From the NCBI RefSeq assembly GCF_014692515.1, contig NZ_JACOIK010000013.1, forward strand, positions 85,914 through 149,913: a stretch of DNA of 64,000 nucleotides, written 5' to 3'. The notes beneath the pieces are model-generated. The model worked only from the letters and a program-made list of their open reading frames with translations, had not been told where the DNA came from and did not search any database. Shown in pieces: positions 26,564 to 35,746 of the stretch. Each line of letters begins with the position of its first letter. Positions within the stretch are counted from its first letter, which is position 1. Source of the stretch: Sphingobacterium micropteri. GTDB taxonomy: Bacteria; Bacteroidota; Bacteroidia; Sphingobacteriales; Sphingobacteriaceae. Both the position numbers and the translations under genes were made by a program.

Positions 26564-27610
26564 TTAGCGGAACGTGATGTGTTTTGCGATACTGACCGTT
26601 ACCTTGCTGCCGATGGGAATAGCGGGTAACGGGTGCATGATAGCATGTAACGAAAATTCTCCGTTGTCCAGTACCCATTCTTTATAAAAACCACGGAAAC
26701 GTATATCTTTTACATAAAATACGCCCTGTGGGTTTTCGACAAAAATCACATCTTCTTGATGGATACCAATGGTTTGTGCAGTTAAGATGCCTAGATGTGC
26801 GGCTTGATCCGGAGACAGGATATTGCTCTTTGCTAGAAGTTGTGCTGTGTAGCTGTGGGTTGGTTCGTAGTATAGCGTTGTAGGAGATCCCTGTTCCACA
26901 ATCTGTGCGCTTTTCATCACGATTAACTCATCGGCCATGGCTAAAACTTCCGTCGGATCATGGGATACTAAAACTATCGTGAGTCCGGTCTCTTCAACAA
27001 TTTGCCGCATATCTTGCTGCAGCGCGTCTCGAAATGCCGCATCGACCTGATTGAATGGCTCGTCCATCAGCAATACCTCCGGTTCGTTTACCAGTGCACG
27101 TGCAATAGCCACGCGTTGTTTTTCTCCACCGCTTAAATCGGCAACCCGTTGTTGAGCGAGGTGAAGAATCTTTAGCCTGTCTAACGTTTCACGAGTCTTA
27201 GATTCTTTCCGAGCAAGGTTGGTGTTCGGTAATTGGGATGCGATATTATCCCACACTTTAGCATATAGGTTGAGATCATCAAATCCTTGTGACACCAACT
27301 TCATCGCATCGTGTCCGGGAATCAATTTATCTTTTCGAGTGGGAATCAACCAGCCGCGATAGCGCACCTCGCCCGAAGAGGGCGCTAATAAACCATAAAT
27401 AAGTTTTAATAATGTAGTTTTGCCGCTTCCCGATTCTCCAATGATAGCTGTAATCTTTCCCTCCTTGATACCAAAATCAACTTTATGAACTGCTACAACA
27501 TCCTGCTTCGCATGAAAGATATGGGAAAGATCTTCACCATAAATAAGTGGTATGCCTATCCTTTCTTGGTCGGTCGGGATGTATTGACAGGAAGAGGTTT
27601 GCTGCGCCAT
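26564..27610 (-). CDS. Orphan ABC transporter ATPase
   Basis: A 348-residue ATPase from Met at 27610; the frame extends upstream to 27646 but that start (TTG) lies in a TACTTTTG promoter element (27636-27643), so it is rejected. Walker A GESGSGKTT, Q-loop VSQG, signature LSGGEKQRVAIAR and Walker B LLMDEP are followed by an H-loop SHD and a beta-rich C-terminus with the pattern of a TOBE-like regulatory domain. That layout resembles CysA/FbpC/PotA-type importers, yet no permease or binding protein gene is adjacent, so the transported substrate cannot be told. Confidence 0.88.
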   Translation of the reverse strand: MAQQTSSCQYIPTDQERIGIPLIYGEDLSHIFHAKQDVVAVHKVDFGIKEGKITAIIGESGSGKTTLLKLIYGLLAPSSGEVRYRGWLIPTRKDKLIPGHDAMKLVSQGFDDLNLYAKVWDNIASQLPNTNLARKESKTRETLDRLKILHLAQQRVADLSGGEKQRVAIARALVNEPEVLLMDEPFNQVDAAFRDALQQDMRQIVEETGLTIVLVSHDPTEVLAMADELIVMKSAQIVEQGSPTTLYYEPTHSYTAQLLAKSNILSPDQAAHLGILTAQTIGIHQEDVIFVENPQGVFYVKDIRFRGFYKEWVLDNGEFSLHAIMHPLPAIPIGSKVTVSIAKHITFR

Positions 27611-27635
27611 AGAGAATATTGAAACTTGTGAGGCA

Positions 27636-27643
27636 CAAAAGTA
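27636..27643 (-). promoter_or_regulatory. -7 element of the ABC ATPase promoter
   Basis: TACTTTTG on the minus strand, 26 bp before the chosen ATG at 27610. It overlaps the longer reading frame and so decides the start. Confidence 0.55.
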
Positions 27644-27679
27644 CAAAAAAGAACGCAGCCTTTTACCTTTACGCCCAGA

Positions 27680-28468
27680 TTAGAACCCTAAAGTCAATCC
27701 AAATGTGAAATTATTTAAGTTCTCTTGATTAGGGCTATTTTCGAACATATCATTCATGTAATATTTCGCAAAAAGACCCAATGATCCAAACCCTACCCGT
27801 GCGAATGCACCATATTGAAAGCTTGCCAAATTGTAGTTGTCCTTGAACTTTTGTTTACCGTGTTCTTCACTTTTAAATCGTTGCGTTCCTTTTAGTAACA
27901 CCCCCGTCATGGCACCAAAAGCAATTTTCGGACGGTGGCCGTGATGATTTCTGCGGCCACGCCATTCGAAACTCAATGGCGTGCGAAGATAGGTAGACGT
28001 AAAAATGTTCTTTTTATATGTGATGTCAGACGGGCTATACGTTAGTGGAGTCGCTTCGGTGTCTAGGATAATATCATTTTTCAACCGGAGGTAATTCCAT
28101 TCGAAACCTGCAGATACGTACATTTTGAAAGTTTCATTGAAACGAACACCAAATTGGGCGACATCAAATCCAAAATTGGATGCTTTTTTGTATTTCAGAA
28201 ATTGATTTTCCTCGCCTAACGTAAAACTTCCATCGTCCATCAGACGCGAAAACCCCCAATCTATCCGTGTAAAAGTAAGACCACCAAATACACGTGGATA
28301 TTTAATTTCCTTTCCACGGTCGTCATAGTCTTTTTTTCCTAAGGTTGGTTCGATGTTAATTTTTCGGGCGATCGTATCGTTACTATCATCTTCTTGTGCA
28401 AAAGTATGCTGTGCAGAGAAAAGCATCGCTATGCTCATTAGTCCGGTGTATAATAAGTTTGTTTTCAT
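27680..28468 (-). CDS. Outer-membrane beta-barrel-like protein
   Basis: A 262-residue protein with a signal peptide (1-24, cleavage after TFA) and a mature part of alternating strands with aromatic residues, ending in NNFTFGLTLGF, a C-terminal Phe as in outer-membrane barrels. No enzyme motif is seen. It follows the anti-sigma-like gene by 11 bp and probably forms one operon with the ECF sigma factor, so it is a candidate target or sensor in that regulatory loop. Confidence 0.8.
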   Translation of the reverse strand: MKTNLLYTGLMSIAMLFSAQHTFAQEDDSNDTIARKINIEPTLGKKDYDDRGKEIKYPRVFGGLTFTRIDWGFSRLMDDGSFTLGEENQFLKYKKASNFGFDVAQFGVRFNETFKMYVSAGFEWNYLRLKNDIILDTEATPLTYSPSDITYKKNIFTSTYLRTPLSFEWRGRRNHHGHRPKIAFGAMTGVLLKGTQRFKSEEHGKQKFKDNYNLASFQYGAFARVGFGSLGLFAKYYMNDMFENSPNQENLNNFTFGLTLGF

Positions 28469-28479
28469 CTAATTGTTTT

Positions 28480-29208
28480 TTATTGTCTTCTTTTTTTATG
28501 TCGGTTTTTTACTAAACTATTAACGATATCGAGACGGATAAACCCTTCTTCGTCTTTGCTGAATTGAACGGTTGTATGATCCGTCGGGTTCAATGCATCG
28601 GATATTTTGTTTAAGATACTGGGTACTATGCCTTCCACCGGCTTTTGCGTGGAAGCTAACATGCTCTCTTCCGTTTCAGGGTCATCAATTAGTGGAGCGA
28701 TCGGTGGAACGTTGATAACGTATTGCTGCTGTATTTTACCCTCTACTTGAAAGCCATCTGTCAAAGCCAGTGAGACATCAACAGGTTTGAGTTTCACTAG
28801 TTTTAGATGGCGCTCCTGACGCGATGAATCTTCGCTAATTGATTTTTTTTGTTTGGGAGTGGAAATCCGATGGGCCAATGTTTCGGGTTTTGCCAATACC
28901 TGTTGTTTTGGCTCGTTCGTATGCGTTGGCTCCATAGGGATTGCCGGGGGGGATGATTTGGATGATTCTTGTGTGGCAATCGGTATGTGAAGTGCAGGTG
29001 TAGGTTGCATGGTACGATATAATAACGCGATCAAGCCCAAACACCCAACAACTATTGCCGCATACTTTACCCAATCAAGCCTTCTGACCGGTACTATTTT
29101 TTCGCGATCTAATTGGTTTTCAATTTGATGCCAAATGTCGTTTCTCGGTGGAACGGTATGCTGTTCCAATTGTTCCTTAAATAGTTTGTCTAGTTCTTTA
29201 TTGTTCAT
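28480..29208 (-). CDS. Anti-sigma-factor-like membrane protein
   Basis: A 242-residue protein: an acidic cytoplasmic N-terminus (1-45), one transmembrane segment (about 48-65, YAAIVVGCLGLIALLY) and a Pro/Thr/Gln-rich periplasmic part. Its ATG overlaps the stop codon of the sigma gene by one base (TAATG at 29206-29210). This layout fits an ECF anti-sigma factor, although no zinc motif (H-x3-C-x2-C) is seen in the N-terminus. The assignment rests on position and topology. Confidence 0.7.
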   Translation of the reverse strand: MNNKELDKLFKEQLEQHTVPPRNDIWHQIENQLDREKIVPVRRLDWVKYAAIVVGCLGLIALLYRTMQPTPALHIPIATQESSKSSPPAIPMEPTHTNEPKQQVLAKPETLAHRISTPKQKKSISEDSSRQERHLKLVKLKPVDVSLALTDGFQVEGKIQQQYVINVPPIAPLIDDPETEESMLASTQKPVEGIVPSILNKISDALNPTDHTTVQFSKDEEGFIRLDIVNSLVKNRHKKRRQ

Positions 29209-29750
29209 TACCCGATATGTTCAATTTTCAACAATTTTTCTTTTAACCATTGCCGTGCTCTGGACAATTGTGATTTGGAGCTGCCTTCGCTAATAGACAG
29301 CATTTGTGCAATCTCTTTGTGTGAGTACCCCTCGACGACGTATAAGTTGAAGACTGTCCGGTAACCGATTGGAAGCTCCGTCACTATAGCTAACAGGTCT
29401 TTATATCGCAAGTTTTCGTCGCTTTCCGCACGACTATCTGCCATAGGATAATCGTGCGTAAGGGGTTCAAAAAAATGCCTTCTCCTGTCTCGGTGTAATT
29501 CGATCGCCGTGTTGACCATAATTTTACGAATCCATCCTTCTAACGAGCCCTTATTGTCAAACAACTGTCCTTTTGTAAATACCTTAATGAATCCTGCTTG
29601 GAGGATTTCCTCCGCTTCCGATTCATGTTGAGCATAACGTAAACACACACTAAACATTCTTCCGGATAATGTTTGATACAATTGAAACTGTGCTTTGCGG
29701 TTTCCCGCTAGACAGGCATTCCATAAGGTATCTAAATTCATGTTATCCAA
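29208..29750 (-). CDS. ECF-type RNA polymerase sigma factor
   Basis: A 180-residue sigma-70 of the ECF type: region 2 (about 10-85, LRYAQHESEAEEILQAGFIKVF and LEGWIRKIMVNTAIEL) and region 4 with the helix-turn-helix (about 120-175, LPIGYRTVFNLYVVEGYSHKEIAQMLSISEG). Regions 1.1 and 3 are absent. The stop overlaps the ATG of a membrane gene that probably encodes its anti-sigma factor, and an outer-membrane-like gene follows. Neighbouring tsaE and porX are separate genes upstream on the same strand. Confidence 0.92.
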   Translation of the reverse strand: MDNMNLDTLWNACLAGNRKAQFQLYQTLSGRMFSVCLRYAQHESEAEEILQAGFIKVFTKGQLFDNKGSLEGWIRKIMVNTAIELHRDRRRHFFEPLTHDYPMADSRAESDENLRYKDLLAIVTELPIGYRTVFNLYVVEGYSHKEIAQMLSISEGSSKSQLSRARQWLKEKLLKIEHIG

Positions 29751-29814
29751 TTTCTAGTTTAGTCTTTGTTAAAAAGACGATAGTAATGGCAGAAAGGTTG
29801 CACGAAGAAGAAAA

Positions 29815-30234
29815 TTATTTTATGAGGATGGTTCTGCTGCTGGGAGACACCACCGTGAGGGTTATCCGTCGAGATTTTTCCGGAAGAAGATTGGGGATTT
29901 TTTCTGGCCACTCCACAAAACAATATGCATCGGTATAAAAATAGTCTTCATATCCCATATCTAACGCTTCTTCTTCATGCTTTAAGCGATAGAAATCAAA
30001 ATGATATATCGGGCCATGCGGTGAACTGTATTCATTAACGATGGAGAATGTGGGGCTGCTGGTGCTATCGGGAACCTCTAACGCCCTGCAAAATGAGTTG
30101 ACTAAAGTTGTTTTGCCCGCACCCATGTTGCCATATAGCAAAAAAATCCTATCGTTTGGGAAATTGGATAGTATTTGCCTTGCCGCAGTATCAAGTTCTT
30201 GAAGATTGTTTACGGTGATGTTCATGGTCGTCAT
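29815..30234 (-). CDS. tsaE: tRNA threonylcarbamoyladenosine biosynthesis ATPase
   Basis: A 139-residue P-loop protein with Walker A GNMGAGKTT (35-43), SSPTFSIVNEY (60-70), HFDFYRL (77-83) and FVEWPEKI (about 106-113), the standard TsaE motifs. It works with TsaB and TsaD to attach the threonylcarbamoyl group to A37 of ANN-decoding tRNAs. It starts 9 bp after porX on the same strand, a linkage that I recall as common in Bacteroidota. Met4 is an alternative start. Confidence 0.95.
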   Translation of the reverse strand: MTTMNITVNNLQELDTAARQILSNFPNDRIFLLYGNMGAGKTTLVNSFCRALEVPDSTSSPTFSIVNEYSSPHGPIYHFDFYRLKHEEEALDMGYEDYFYTDAYCFVEWPEKIPNLLPEKSRRITLTVVSPSSRTILIK

Positions 30235-30243
30235 TCAAAGCTA

Positions 30244-31800
30244 TTATTTAGGTGTATAAACCGCATACGGAATAATCATTTCTTCTAAAGAGATCCCGCC
30301 GTGTTGAAAAGTCTCGATGTAATAATTGACAAAATGATTGTAGTTGTTGGGGTATACAAAAAAGTAGTCATCTTTCGCAAACACAAATGCAGAGCTTACA
30401 TGAAGCTTGGGAAGTTGTGCATCATGTGGGTTTTTAATCACAAACACTTCTTTGTTTTTGTAATTCAAATTTCGTCCTTGTTTGTAACGCAAGTTCGTAT
30501 TTGTGTTTCGATCTCCAATAATCTTACTAGGTTTCTTTACCCGTATAGTACCATGATCGGTTGTAATGATAATACGTACATTCCGTTGGGAGAGCCACTT
30601 GAGGGCATCGAGTAGTGGAGAGTGCTCAAACCAGGATAATGTTAGCGAGCGATAAGCCCGCTCGTCGTTTGCCAGTTCCCTAATCATGGCTACATCCGTT
30701 CGTGCGTGCGAAAGCATATCGACAAAGTTGTAGACCAAAACGTTTAAATCGTTTTGCATAAGGTTATTTAACGATTCAACAATATCTCTACCCTGACTTA
30801 ATGTCAATATTTTATGATAGGAGTGTTTTAAATCACGACGATAGATACGATTGATCTGATCCGCTAAAAATTTATCTTCATGTAAGTTTTTACCGCCCTC
30901 ATCATCATCATTTTGCCAAAGGTTGGGGAATCTTTTTTCCATTTCCAAAGGCGTTAAGCCACTGAAAATCGCATTTCTGGCATATTGAGTGGCCGTAGGC
31001 AAAAGGCTATAATAGGCATCTTCCTCTTCCAGTCTATAATAGTCTGTAATGATTTTGTTGATGACTTTCCATTGGTCATACCGCAAATTATCAATCAAGA
31101 AGAAGAACGTGGGACGCTCTTTATCGAGCTGAGGAAACACTTTATTCTTAAAAAGTTGATGCGATTGGATTGGTCCCTCTTCCTTGTTTTGTATCCAATT
31201 TAGATAATTTTTTTCTATAAATTTAGAGAAGAGGATGTTGGCATCTGCTTTTTGCATCGTAAGAATCTCGTGCATGCCTGCATCTTCTAGTTTTTGCAAA
31301 GAAAGTTCCCAGTAAATCAGTTTGCGATAGGCCCCTACCCACTCTTTATAATTGAGATCGTCGTTAATGGTCATCCCCAGATTTCGGAACTCCTGTTGAT
31401 AAGCCATAGAGGTTTTTTCACTGACGAGACGTTTATTTTCGGTAAACTTTTTTATGGTGAGGAGGATTTGTTTGGGGTTGACGGGCTTTATCAGATAATC
31501 ATCAATCTTGGAACCAATAGCATCTTCCATCAAGTGTTCCTCTTCATTTTTTGTTACCAATACCGTAGGAATGGTTGGATTAATCGTTTTCAATATCGCC
31601 AGTGTTTCCAATCCCGTTTTGCCCGGCATGTTCTCATCGAGAAAGACCAAGTCAAAAGGTTCATTCTGAAAAGCCTCCACCGCGTCGTTACCATTATTAA
31701 CGGTTTTGACCCGATATCCTCTTTCTTCCAATAATAAAATATGTGGTCTTAAAAACTCAATTTCGTCATCAGCCCACAGGATATGTATCTTTTGTATCAT
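30244..31800 (-). CDS. porX: PorX-type response regulator with PglZ domain
   Basis: A 518-residue cytoplasmic protein. Residues 1-125 are a receiver domain: acidic pair Asp11-Asp12, phosphorylation site Asp55 in FLDENMPG, and Lys in LIKPVNP. The C-terminal about 350 residues form a PglZ-like (alkaline-phosphatase-fold) domain with ITTDHGTIRVKKPSKI. This is the PorX architecture, which with PorY controls type IX secretion (gliding or secretion genes) in Bacteroidota; in this organism the output is inferred. It forms an operon with tsaE. Confidence 0.93.
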   Translation of the reverse strand: MIQKIHILWADDEIEFLRPHILLLEERGYRVKTVNNGNDAVEAFQNEPFDLVFLDENMPGKTGLETLAILKTINPTIPTVLVTKNEEEHLMEDAIGSKIDDYLIKPVNPKQILLTIKKFTENKRLVSEKTSMAYQQEFRNLGMTINDDLNYKEWVGAYRKLIYWELSLQKLEDAGMHEILTMQKADANILFSKFIEKNYLNWIQNKEEGPIQSHQLFKNKVFPQLDKERPTFFFLIDNLRYDQWKVINKIITDYYRLEEEDAYYSLLPTATQYARNAIFSGLTPLEMEKRFPNLWQNDDDEGGKNLHEDKFLADQINRIYRRDLKHSYHKILTLSQGRDIVESLNNLMQNDLNVLVYNFVDMLSHARTDVAMIRELANDERAYRSLTLSWFEHSPLLDALKWLSQRNVRIIITTDHGTIRVKKPSKIIGDRNTNTNLRYKQGRNLNYKNKEVFVIKNPHDAQLPKLHVSSAFVFAKDDYFFVYPNNYNHFVNYYIETFQHGGISLEEMIIPYAVYTPK

Positions 31801-31832
31801 TTATTTTTAACATTAATTAACTTCATTCTCCT

Positions 31833-31993
31833 TATCTTTGCCCTTAATTTAGACATCCGAAAGCGCTTAAGCACAACGGAAAAAGAAAGAGAGGTGAGCC
31901 TTTGACTCGTTGAGGCTACGATGTAGTTCATTGTTAATAAGCACTCGTCCGTATCTCAAACATAAAGATAATAATTAACATCATAGCGTAAAG
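31833..31993 (+). promoter_or_regulatory. Promoter element and leader of the HD gene
   Basis: TATCTTTG (31833-31840) is followed by an unusually long leader of about 150 bases before the TTG start at 31994. A small hairpin AGCCTT/GAGGCT lies at about 31896-31919. Its role is unknown; no known riboswitch is recognised. Confidence 0.45.
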
Positions 31994-33259
31994 TTGAATA
32001 AGAAAAAGATAATTAACGACCCTGTCTACGGATTTGTCACTATTCCGTCAGCTTTCATTTTTGACCTTATTCAACATCCCTATCTCCAGCGCTTGCGTTT
32101 CATCAAGCAAGTAAGCATGACACATTTGGTGTATCCAGGCGCGCTTCACACGCGTTTCCAACACGTTGTCGGCGCCATGCATCTCATGTCGTTAGCCATG
32201 GATACGCTTCGTCATAAAAATGTACCCATCAGCTCCAAAGAAGAAGAGGCCGTGCTGATTGCGATATTGTTGCACGATATTGGTCACGGGCCTTTTTCGC
32301 ATTCGTTAGAACATACGCTTATTGAAGGGGTATCGCATGAAATGCTTTCCTCATTGTTGATGGACAAACTGAATCACGAGTTCGCTGGCAGGCTGTCCTT
32401 AGCGATTACTATTTTTAACGATCAGTATCCCCGAAAGTTTTTTCATCAATTAGTTTCCAGTCAACTGGATATGGATCGTATGGATTATCTCAACCGCGAT
32501 AGTTTTTTTACAGGCGTATCCGAGGGGGTTATTTCCTTTGATCGCATCATTACGATGCTCAATGTGGAGCAGGGGGAGCTGGTTGTAGAGGCCAAAGGTA
32601 TCTATTCTGTCGAAAAATTCTTGATTGCTCGCCGCCTGATGTATTGGCAGGTTTATTTACATAAGACTGTTATCAGTGCCGAACAAATACTCATTAAGAT
32701 TCTGTATCGCGCTAAAGAGTTGGCGGTACAAGGAAAGAATTTATTTGCGACACGGGCGTTGAACCATTTTTTGAAAAATAAAATTAACCATCATAATTTC
32801 TTGGAAGATCCCCGTCATTTAGAATGGTTTACACGCCTAGATGATACCGATATCCTGTCGGCCTTGAAAGAATGGGTACATGAAGAAGATAAAATTCTAA
32901 GTACCCTTTGTCGGAAATTGATGAATAGAGATCTGCTGCGTACAGAACTTAGAAATACGCCTTTTTTGGAAACGGAAGTAGCTTTGATACGGGAAAAAGT
33001 AAAAACTCATTTTGAGTTGGAAGACCACGAAATTGATTACTTCGTGTATACACAAGTCATCCAAAACAGTGCCTATGATATACAGCACAATAACATTAAA
33101 ATTATCAATAACAGAGGTTATGTTCAGGATATTACAGAAGCCTCTGATGTTTCTAATTTAGAAGCTTTAGCAAAGCGGGTGGTTAAGTTTGCCATTTCCT
33201 ATCCAAAGGAAATTGGGCATCCATTGGATGGAGGTAATAATTTCTCAAAAAATAATTAA
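31994..33259 (+). CDS. HD-domain phosphohydrolase (dNTPase-like)
   Basis: A 421-residue protein of the HD superfamily with HTRFQHVVGAMHL (His57), HDIGHGPFSH (His94-Asp95, His98) and QLDMDRMDYLNRD (metal Asp), resembling SAMHD1/dGTPase-like proteins. It probably hydrolyses nucleotides; the substrate is unknown. The start is TTG at 31994, as the N-terminus MNKKKIINDPVYGF begins exactly there and no ATG occurs before the conserved NDPVYG segment. lpxD follows 21 bp downstream. Confidence 0.88.
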   Translation: MNKKKIINDPVYGFVTIPSAFIFDLIQHPYLQRLRFIKQVSMTHLVYPGALHTRFQHVVGAMHLMSLAMDTLRHKNVPISSKEEEAVLIAILLHDIGHGPFSHSLEHTLIEGVSHEMLSSLLMDKLNHEFAGRLSLAITIFNDQYPRKFFHQLVSSQLDMDRMDYLNRDSFFTGVSEGVISFDRIITMLNVEQGELVVEAKGIYSVEKFLIARRLMYWQVYLHKTVISAEQILIKILYRAKELAVQGKNLFATRALNHFLKNKINHHNFLEDPRHLEWFTRLDDTDILSALKEWVHEEDKILSTLCRKLMNRDLLRTELRNTPFLETEVALIREKVKTHFELEDHEIDYFVYTQVIQNSAYDIQHNNIKIINNRGYVQDITEASDVSNLEALAKRVVKFAISYPKEIGHPLDGGNNFSKNN

Positions 33260-33268
33260 GAAAAAGTA

Positions 33269-33276
33269 TACATTTG
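33269..33276 (+). promoter_or_regulatory. lpxD -7 promoter element
   Basis: TACATTTG ends 4 bases before the lpxD ATG (33281), so transcription from here would give a leaderless or nearly leaderless mRNA. Confidence 0.55.
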
Positions 33277-33280
33277 TAAG

Positions 33281-34324
33281 ATGCAATTTACTGCAAATCA
33301 AATAGCAACATTATTAAACGGATACGTTGAAGGCGACCCCGATGTTCTTGTAAATCAATTGGCTAAGATTGAAGAAGGCGAAGAGGGAGCATTGGCTTTC
33401 CTATCAAATCCAAAATACGAGCATTTCCTTTATGAAACGAAAGCGTCTGCTGTTATCGTTAATCAGGACTTGCAGTTAACGAAGCCTGTTAACGTTAGTT
33501 TAATTCGCGTAAAAGATGCGTACTCCGCTTTTTCAGAGCTTTTGCGTATTTACGATCAATTACGTAACGAGCGGAGCGGAATCGAAGAACCTTCTTTCAT
33601 TCACGAGTCGGCAAGTGTTGGACAAGATCTATATGTAGGTGCGTTTTCTTATATCGGACGGGATGTTGTCATTGGTAATCAGGTGAAGATCTATCCGCAA
33701 GTTTATATTGGGGACGGTGTTACCATTGGGCATAAAACCGTGATTTATCCAGGTGTTCGGATCTATCGTGATAGTAAAATCGGCGATAATGTCATCCTTC
33801 ATAGTGGGGTGATCGTCGGAAGTGATGGATTCGGTTTTGCACCACAGAAAGATGGTACCTATAATAAAGTGCCGCAGATCGGAAATGTAATCATCGAAGA
33901 CGATGTCGAAGTAGGGGCAAATACGGTGATTGATCGGGCTACACTAGGTTCTACCACTATTCGCAAAGGCGTAAAACTGGATAATTTGATACAGATAGCG
34001 CATAATGTAGAAATCGGTGCGAATACGGTTGCTGCGGCACAAACAGGCATATCCGGAAGCACGAAGATCGGTGAGAATGTCATCTTAGGTGGACAAGTAG
34101 GTGTAGTCGGTCATATTCAAGTAGCGACGGGATCACAAATTCAAGCACAATCGGGTGTTAATAGATCGATAGACCAGAAAAATAAGAAATGGGGTGGTAC
34201 TCCCGCCATGCCCTATAATAGTAATTTGCGTTCGCAAGTAATTTATAGTAAACTGCCTGCGCTAGAGCGACGTGTCGCTGAACTCGAAGCTCGTCTTAAA
34301 GAACTTTATAACGAAAATCGATAA
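33281..34324 (+). CDS. lpxD: UDP-3-O-acylglucosamine N-acyltransferase
   Basis: The third step of lipid A synthesis: transfers a 3-hydroxyacyl chain from ACP to UDP-3-O-acylglucosamine. The 347-residue length fits. An N-terminal uridine-binding domain (1-105) precedes hexapeptide repeats (about 115-300, for example VGAFSYIGRDVVIGNQV, IGDNVILHSGVIVGSDGFGFAP, IAHNVEIGANT with the catalytic His) and a C-terminal helix (320-347). Next comes the fused lpxC-fabZ gene, 14 bp from the longest frame. Confidence 0.96.
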   Translation: MQFTANQIATLLNGYVEGDPDVLVNQLAKIEEGEEGALAFLSNPKYEHFLYETKASAVIVNQDLQLTKPVNVSLIRVKDAYSAFSELLRIYDQLRNERSGIEEPSFIHESASVGQDLYVGAFSYIGRDVVIGNQVKIYPQVYIGDGVTIGHKTVIYPGVRIYRDSKIGDNVILHSGVIVGSDGFGFAPQKDGTYNKVPQIGNVIIEDDVEVGANTVIDRATLGSTTIRKGVKLDNLIQIAHNVEIGANTVAAAQTGISGSTKIGENVILGGQVGVVGHIQVATGSQIQAQSGVNRSIDQKNKKWGGTPAMPYNSNLRSQVIYSKLPALERRVAELEARLKELYNENR

Positions 34325-34347
34325 ATTTCCTAAATAGAATGCTAGAT

Positions 34348-35745
34348 ATGAATGTAAAACAGAGGACGATACAATCTGAAATATCGATTTCAGGCATCGG
34401 ATTGCACACGGGCAAAGCTGTGAACATGACGATTAAACCTGCACCGGAATTTCATTGGTATAAATTTAAAAGGGTGGATTTAGATGGGAGACCTGTCGTG
34501 GCTGTAGATGCAGATAATGTCTCCGATACATCGCGTGGGACGACCATTTCTCAGAATGGTGCATCAATCAGCACCATCGAGCATTTGATGGCCGCGTTGG
34601 TTGGACTTCAGATTGATAACGTTCTCATCGAAATAGATGGTCCGGAAGTGCCTATTTTAGATGGAAGTTCCCGTATTTTTGTCGAAAAATTAGTAGAAGC
34701 AGGCTTCATAGATCAGGAAGCTGATCGCGACTATTACGAAATTCAAGACAACATTGTTTATGTAGAGAAGGATCGTAAAGTAGAGATTATAGCCATGCCG
34801 TTGGATGGTTATCGTCTGACTTGTATGATTGATTTTAATTCGCCAGTGCTTGGGAGTCAACACGCCTCTATCAGTAATATAACTGAGTTTAAAGGGGAGA
34901 TTTCCAGTTCGAGGACATTCTGTTTCTTACACGAACTAGAAAGTTTGGTCAATCACAACCTAATCAAAGGAGGCGATTTATCCAATGCCATCGTTATTGT
35001 CGATAAAGAGGTAAGCAAAGAAGAGTTGGATAAATTATCTGGGCTATTTAACAAAACGGTGGAAGTAGCTAGTGAGGGGATTTTGGATAATATCCAATTG
35101 CGTTATCAAAATGAGCCTGCACGCCACAAATTGTTGGATATGATCGGCGACTTGGCTCTAGTCGGACGTCCGTTAAAAGGACATATTATGGCTGCCCGTC
35201 CAGGGCATGCAGCCAATGCTGCTTTTGCGAAGAAAATAAAAGCGCAAATGAAGAAGGATAAAAATCGTAAAAATTTAAAAGTTTACGATCCTAATATGAC
35301 GCCAGTTTACGATACGGTGCAAATCATGAAAATATTACCGCACCGTCAACCCATGTTGATGGTCGATAAAATTTTGGAACTGTCGGAAACACATGTGGTA
35401 GGATTAAAAAACGTCACCATGAATGAAGATATTTTCATGGGGCATTTCCCCGAAGCACCGGTGTTTCCTGGTGTATTGCAGATCGAAGCTATGGCACAAA
35501 CAGGGGGTATTTTAGTTTTAAATACGGTTCCTGATCCAGAAAATTGGCTTACACTGTTCCTAAAAATAGAAAATGCACGTTTTAAGAATCAAGTGACTCC
35601 TGGAGATACAATTATTTTCAGTTGTGAGTTGCTCGAACCGATTCGTCGCGGAATTGCCAGAATGAAGGGGGTCGGCATGGTAGGCGATAAGGTAGTAAGT
35701 GAAGCGGAGCTTATGGCTCAAATTGTAAAAGTAAAAGGTAATTAG
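34348..35745 (+). CDS. lpxC-fabZ: Fused LpxC deacetylase / FabZ dehydratase
   Basis: A 465-residue bifunctional protein. Residues 1-300 are UDP-3-O-acyl-GlcNAc deacetylase (committed lipid A step) with zinc-binding ISTIEHLMAAL, RTFCFLHELE and ARHKLLDMIGDLAL. Residues about 325-465 are (3R)-hydroxyacyl-ACP dehydratase with MKILPHRQPMLMVDKI and GHFPEAPVFPGVLQIEAMAQ. The fusion is characteristic of Bacteroidota. Start taken at ATG 34348 (MNVKQRTIQ, the conserved N-terminus); an ATG at 34339 adds three residues. lpxA starts 1 bp after the stop. Confidence 0.96.
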   Translation: MNVKQRTIQSEISISGIGLHTGKAVNMTIKPAPEFHWYKFKRVDLDGRPVVAVDADNVSDTSRGTTISQNGASISTIEHLMAALVGLQIDNVLIEIDGPEVPILDGSSRIFVEKLVEAGFIDQEADRDYYEIQDNIVYVEKDRKVEIIAMPLDGYRLTCMIDFNSPVLGSQHASISNITEFKGEISSSRTFCFLHELESLVNHNLIKGGDLSNAIVIVDKEVSKEELDKLSGLFNKTVEVASEGILDNIQLRYQNEPARHKLLDMIGDLALVGRPLKGHIMAARPGHAANAAFAKKIKAQMKKDKNRKNLKVYDPNMTPVYDTVQIMKILPHRQPMLMVDKILELSETHVVGLKNVTMNEDIFMGHFPEAPVFPGVLQIEAMAQTGGILVLNTVPDPENWLTLFLKIENARFKNQVTPGDTIIFSCELLEPIRRGIARMKGVGMVGDKVVSEAELMAQIVKVKGN

Positions 35746-35746
35746 C

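Noticed and set aside
29669..29938. 89-codon plus-strand frame between the sigma gene and tsaE
   Set aside because: Overlaps both genes on the opposite strand and lacks a protein-like pattern.
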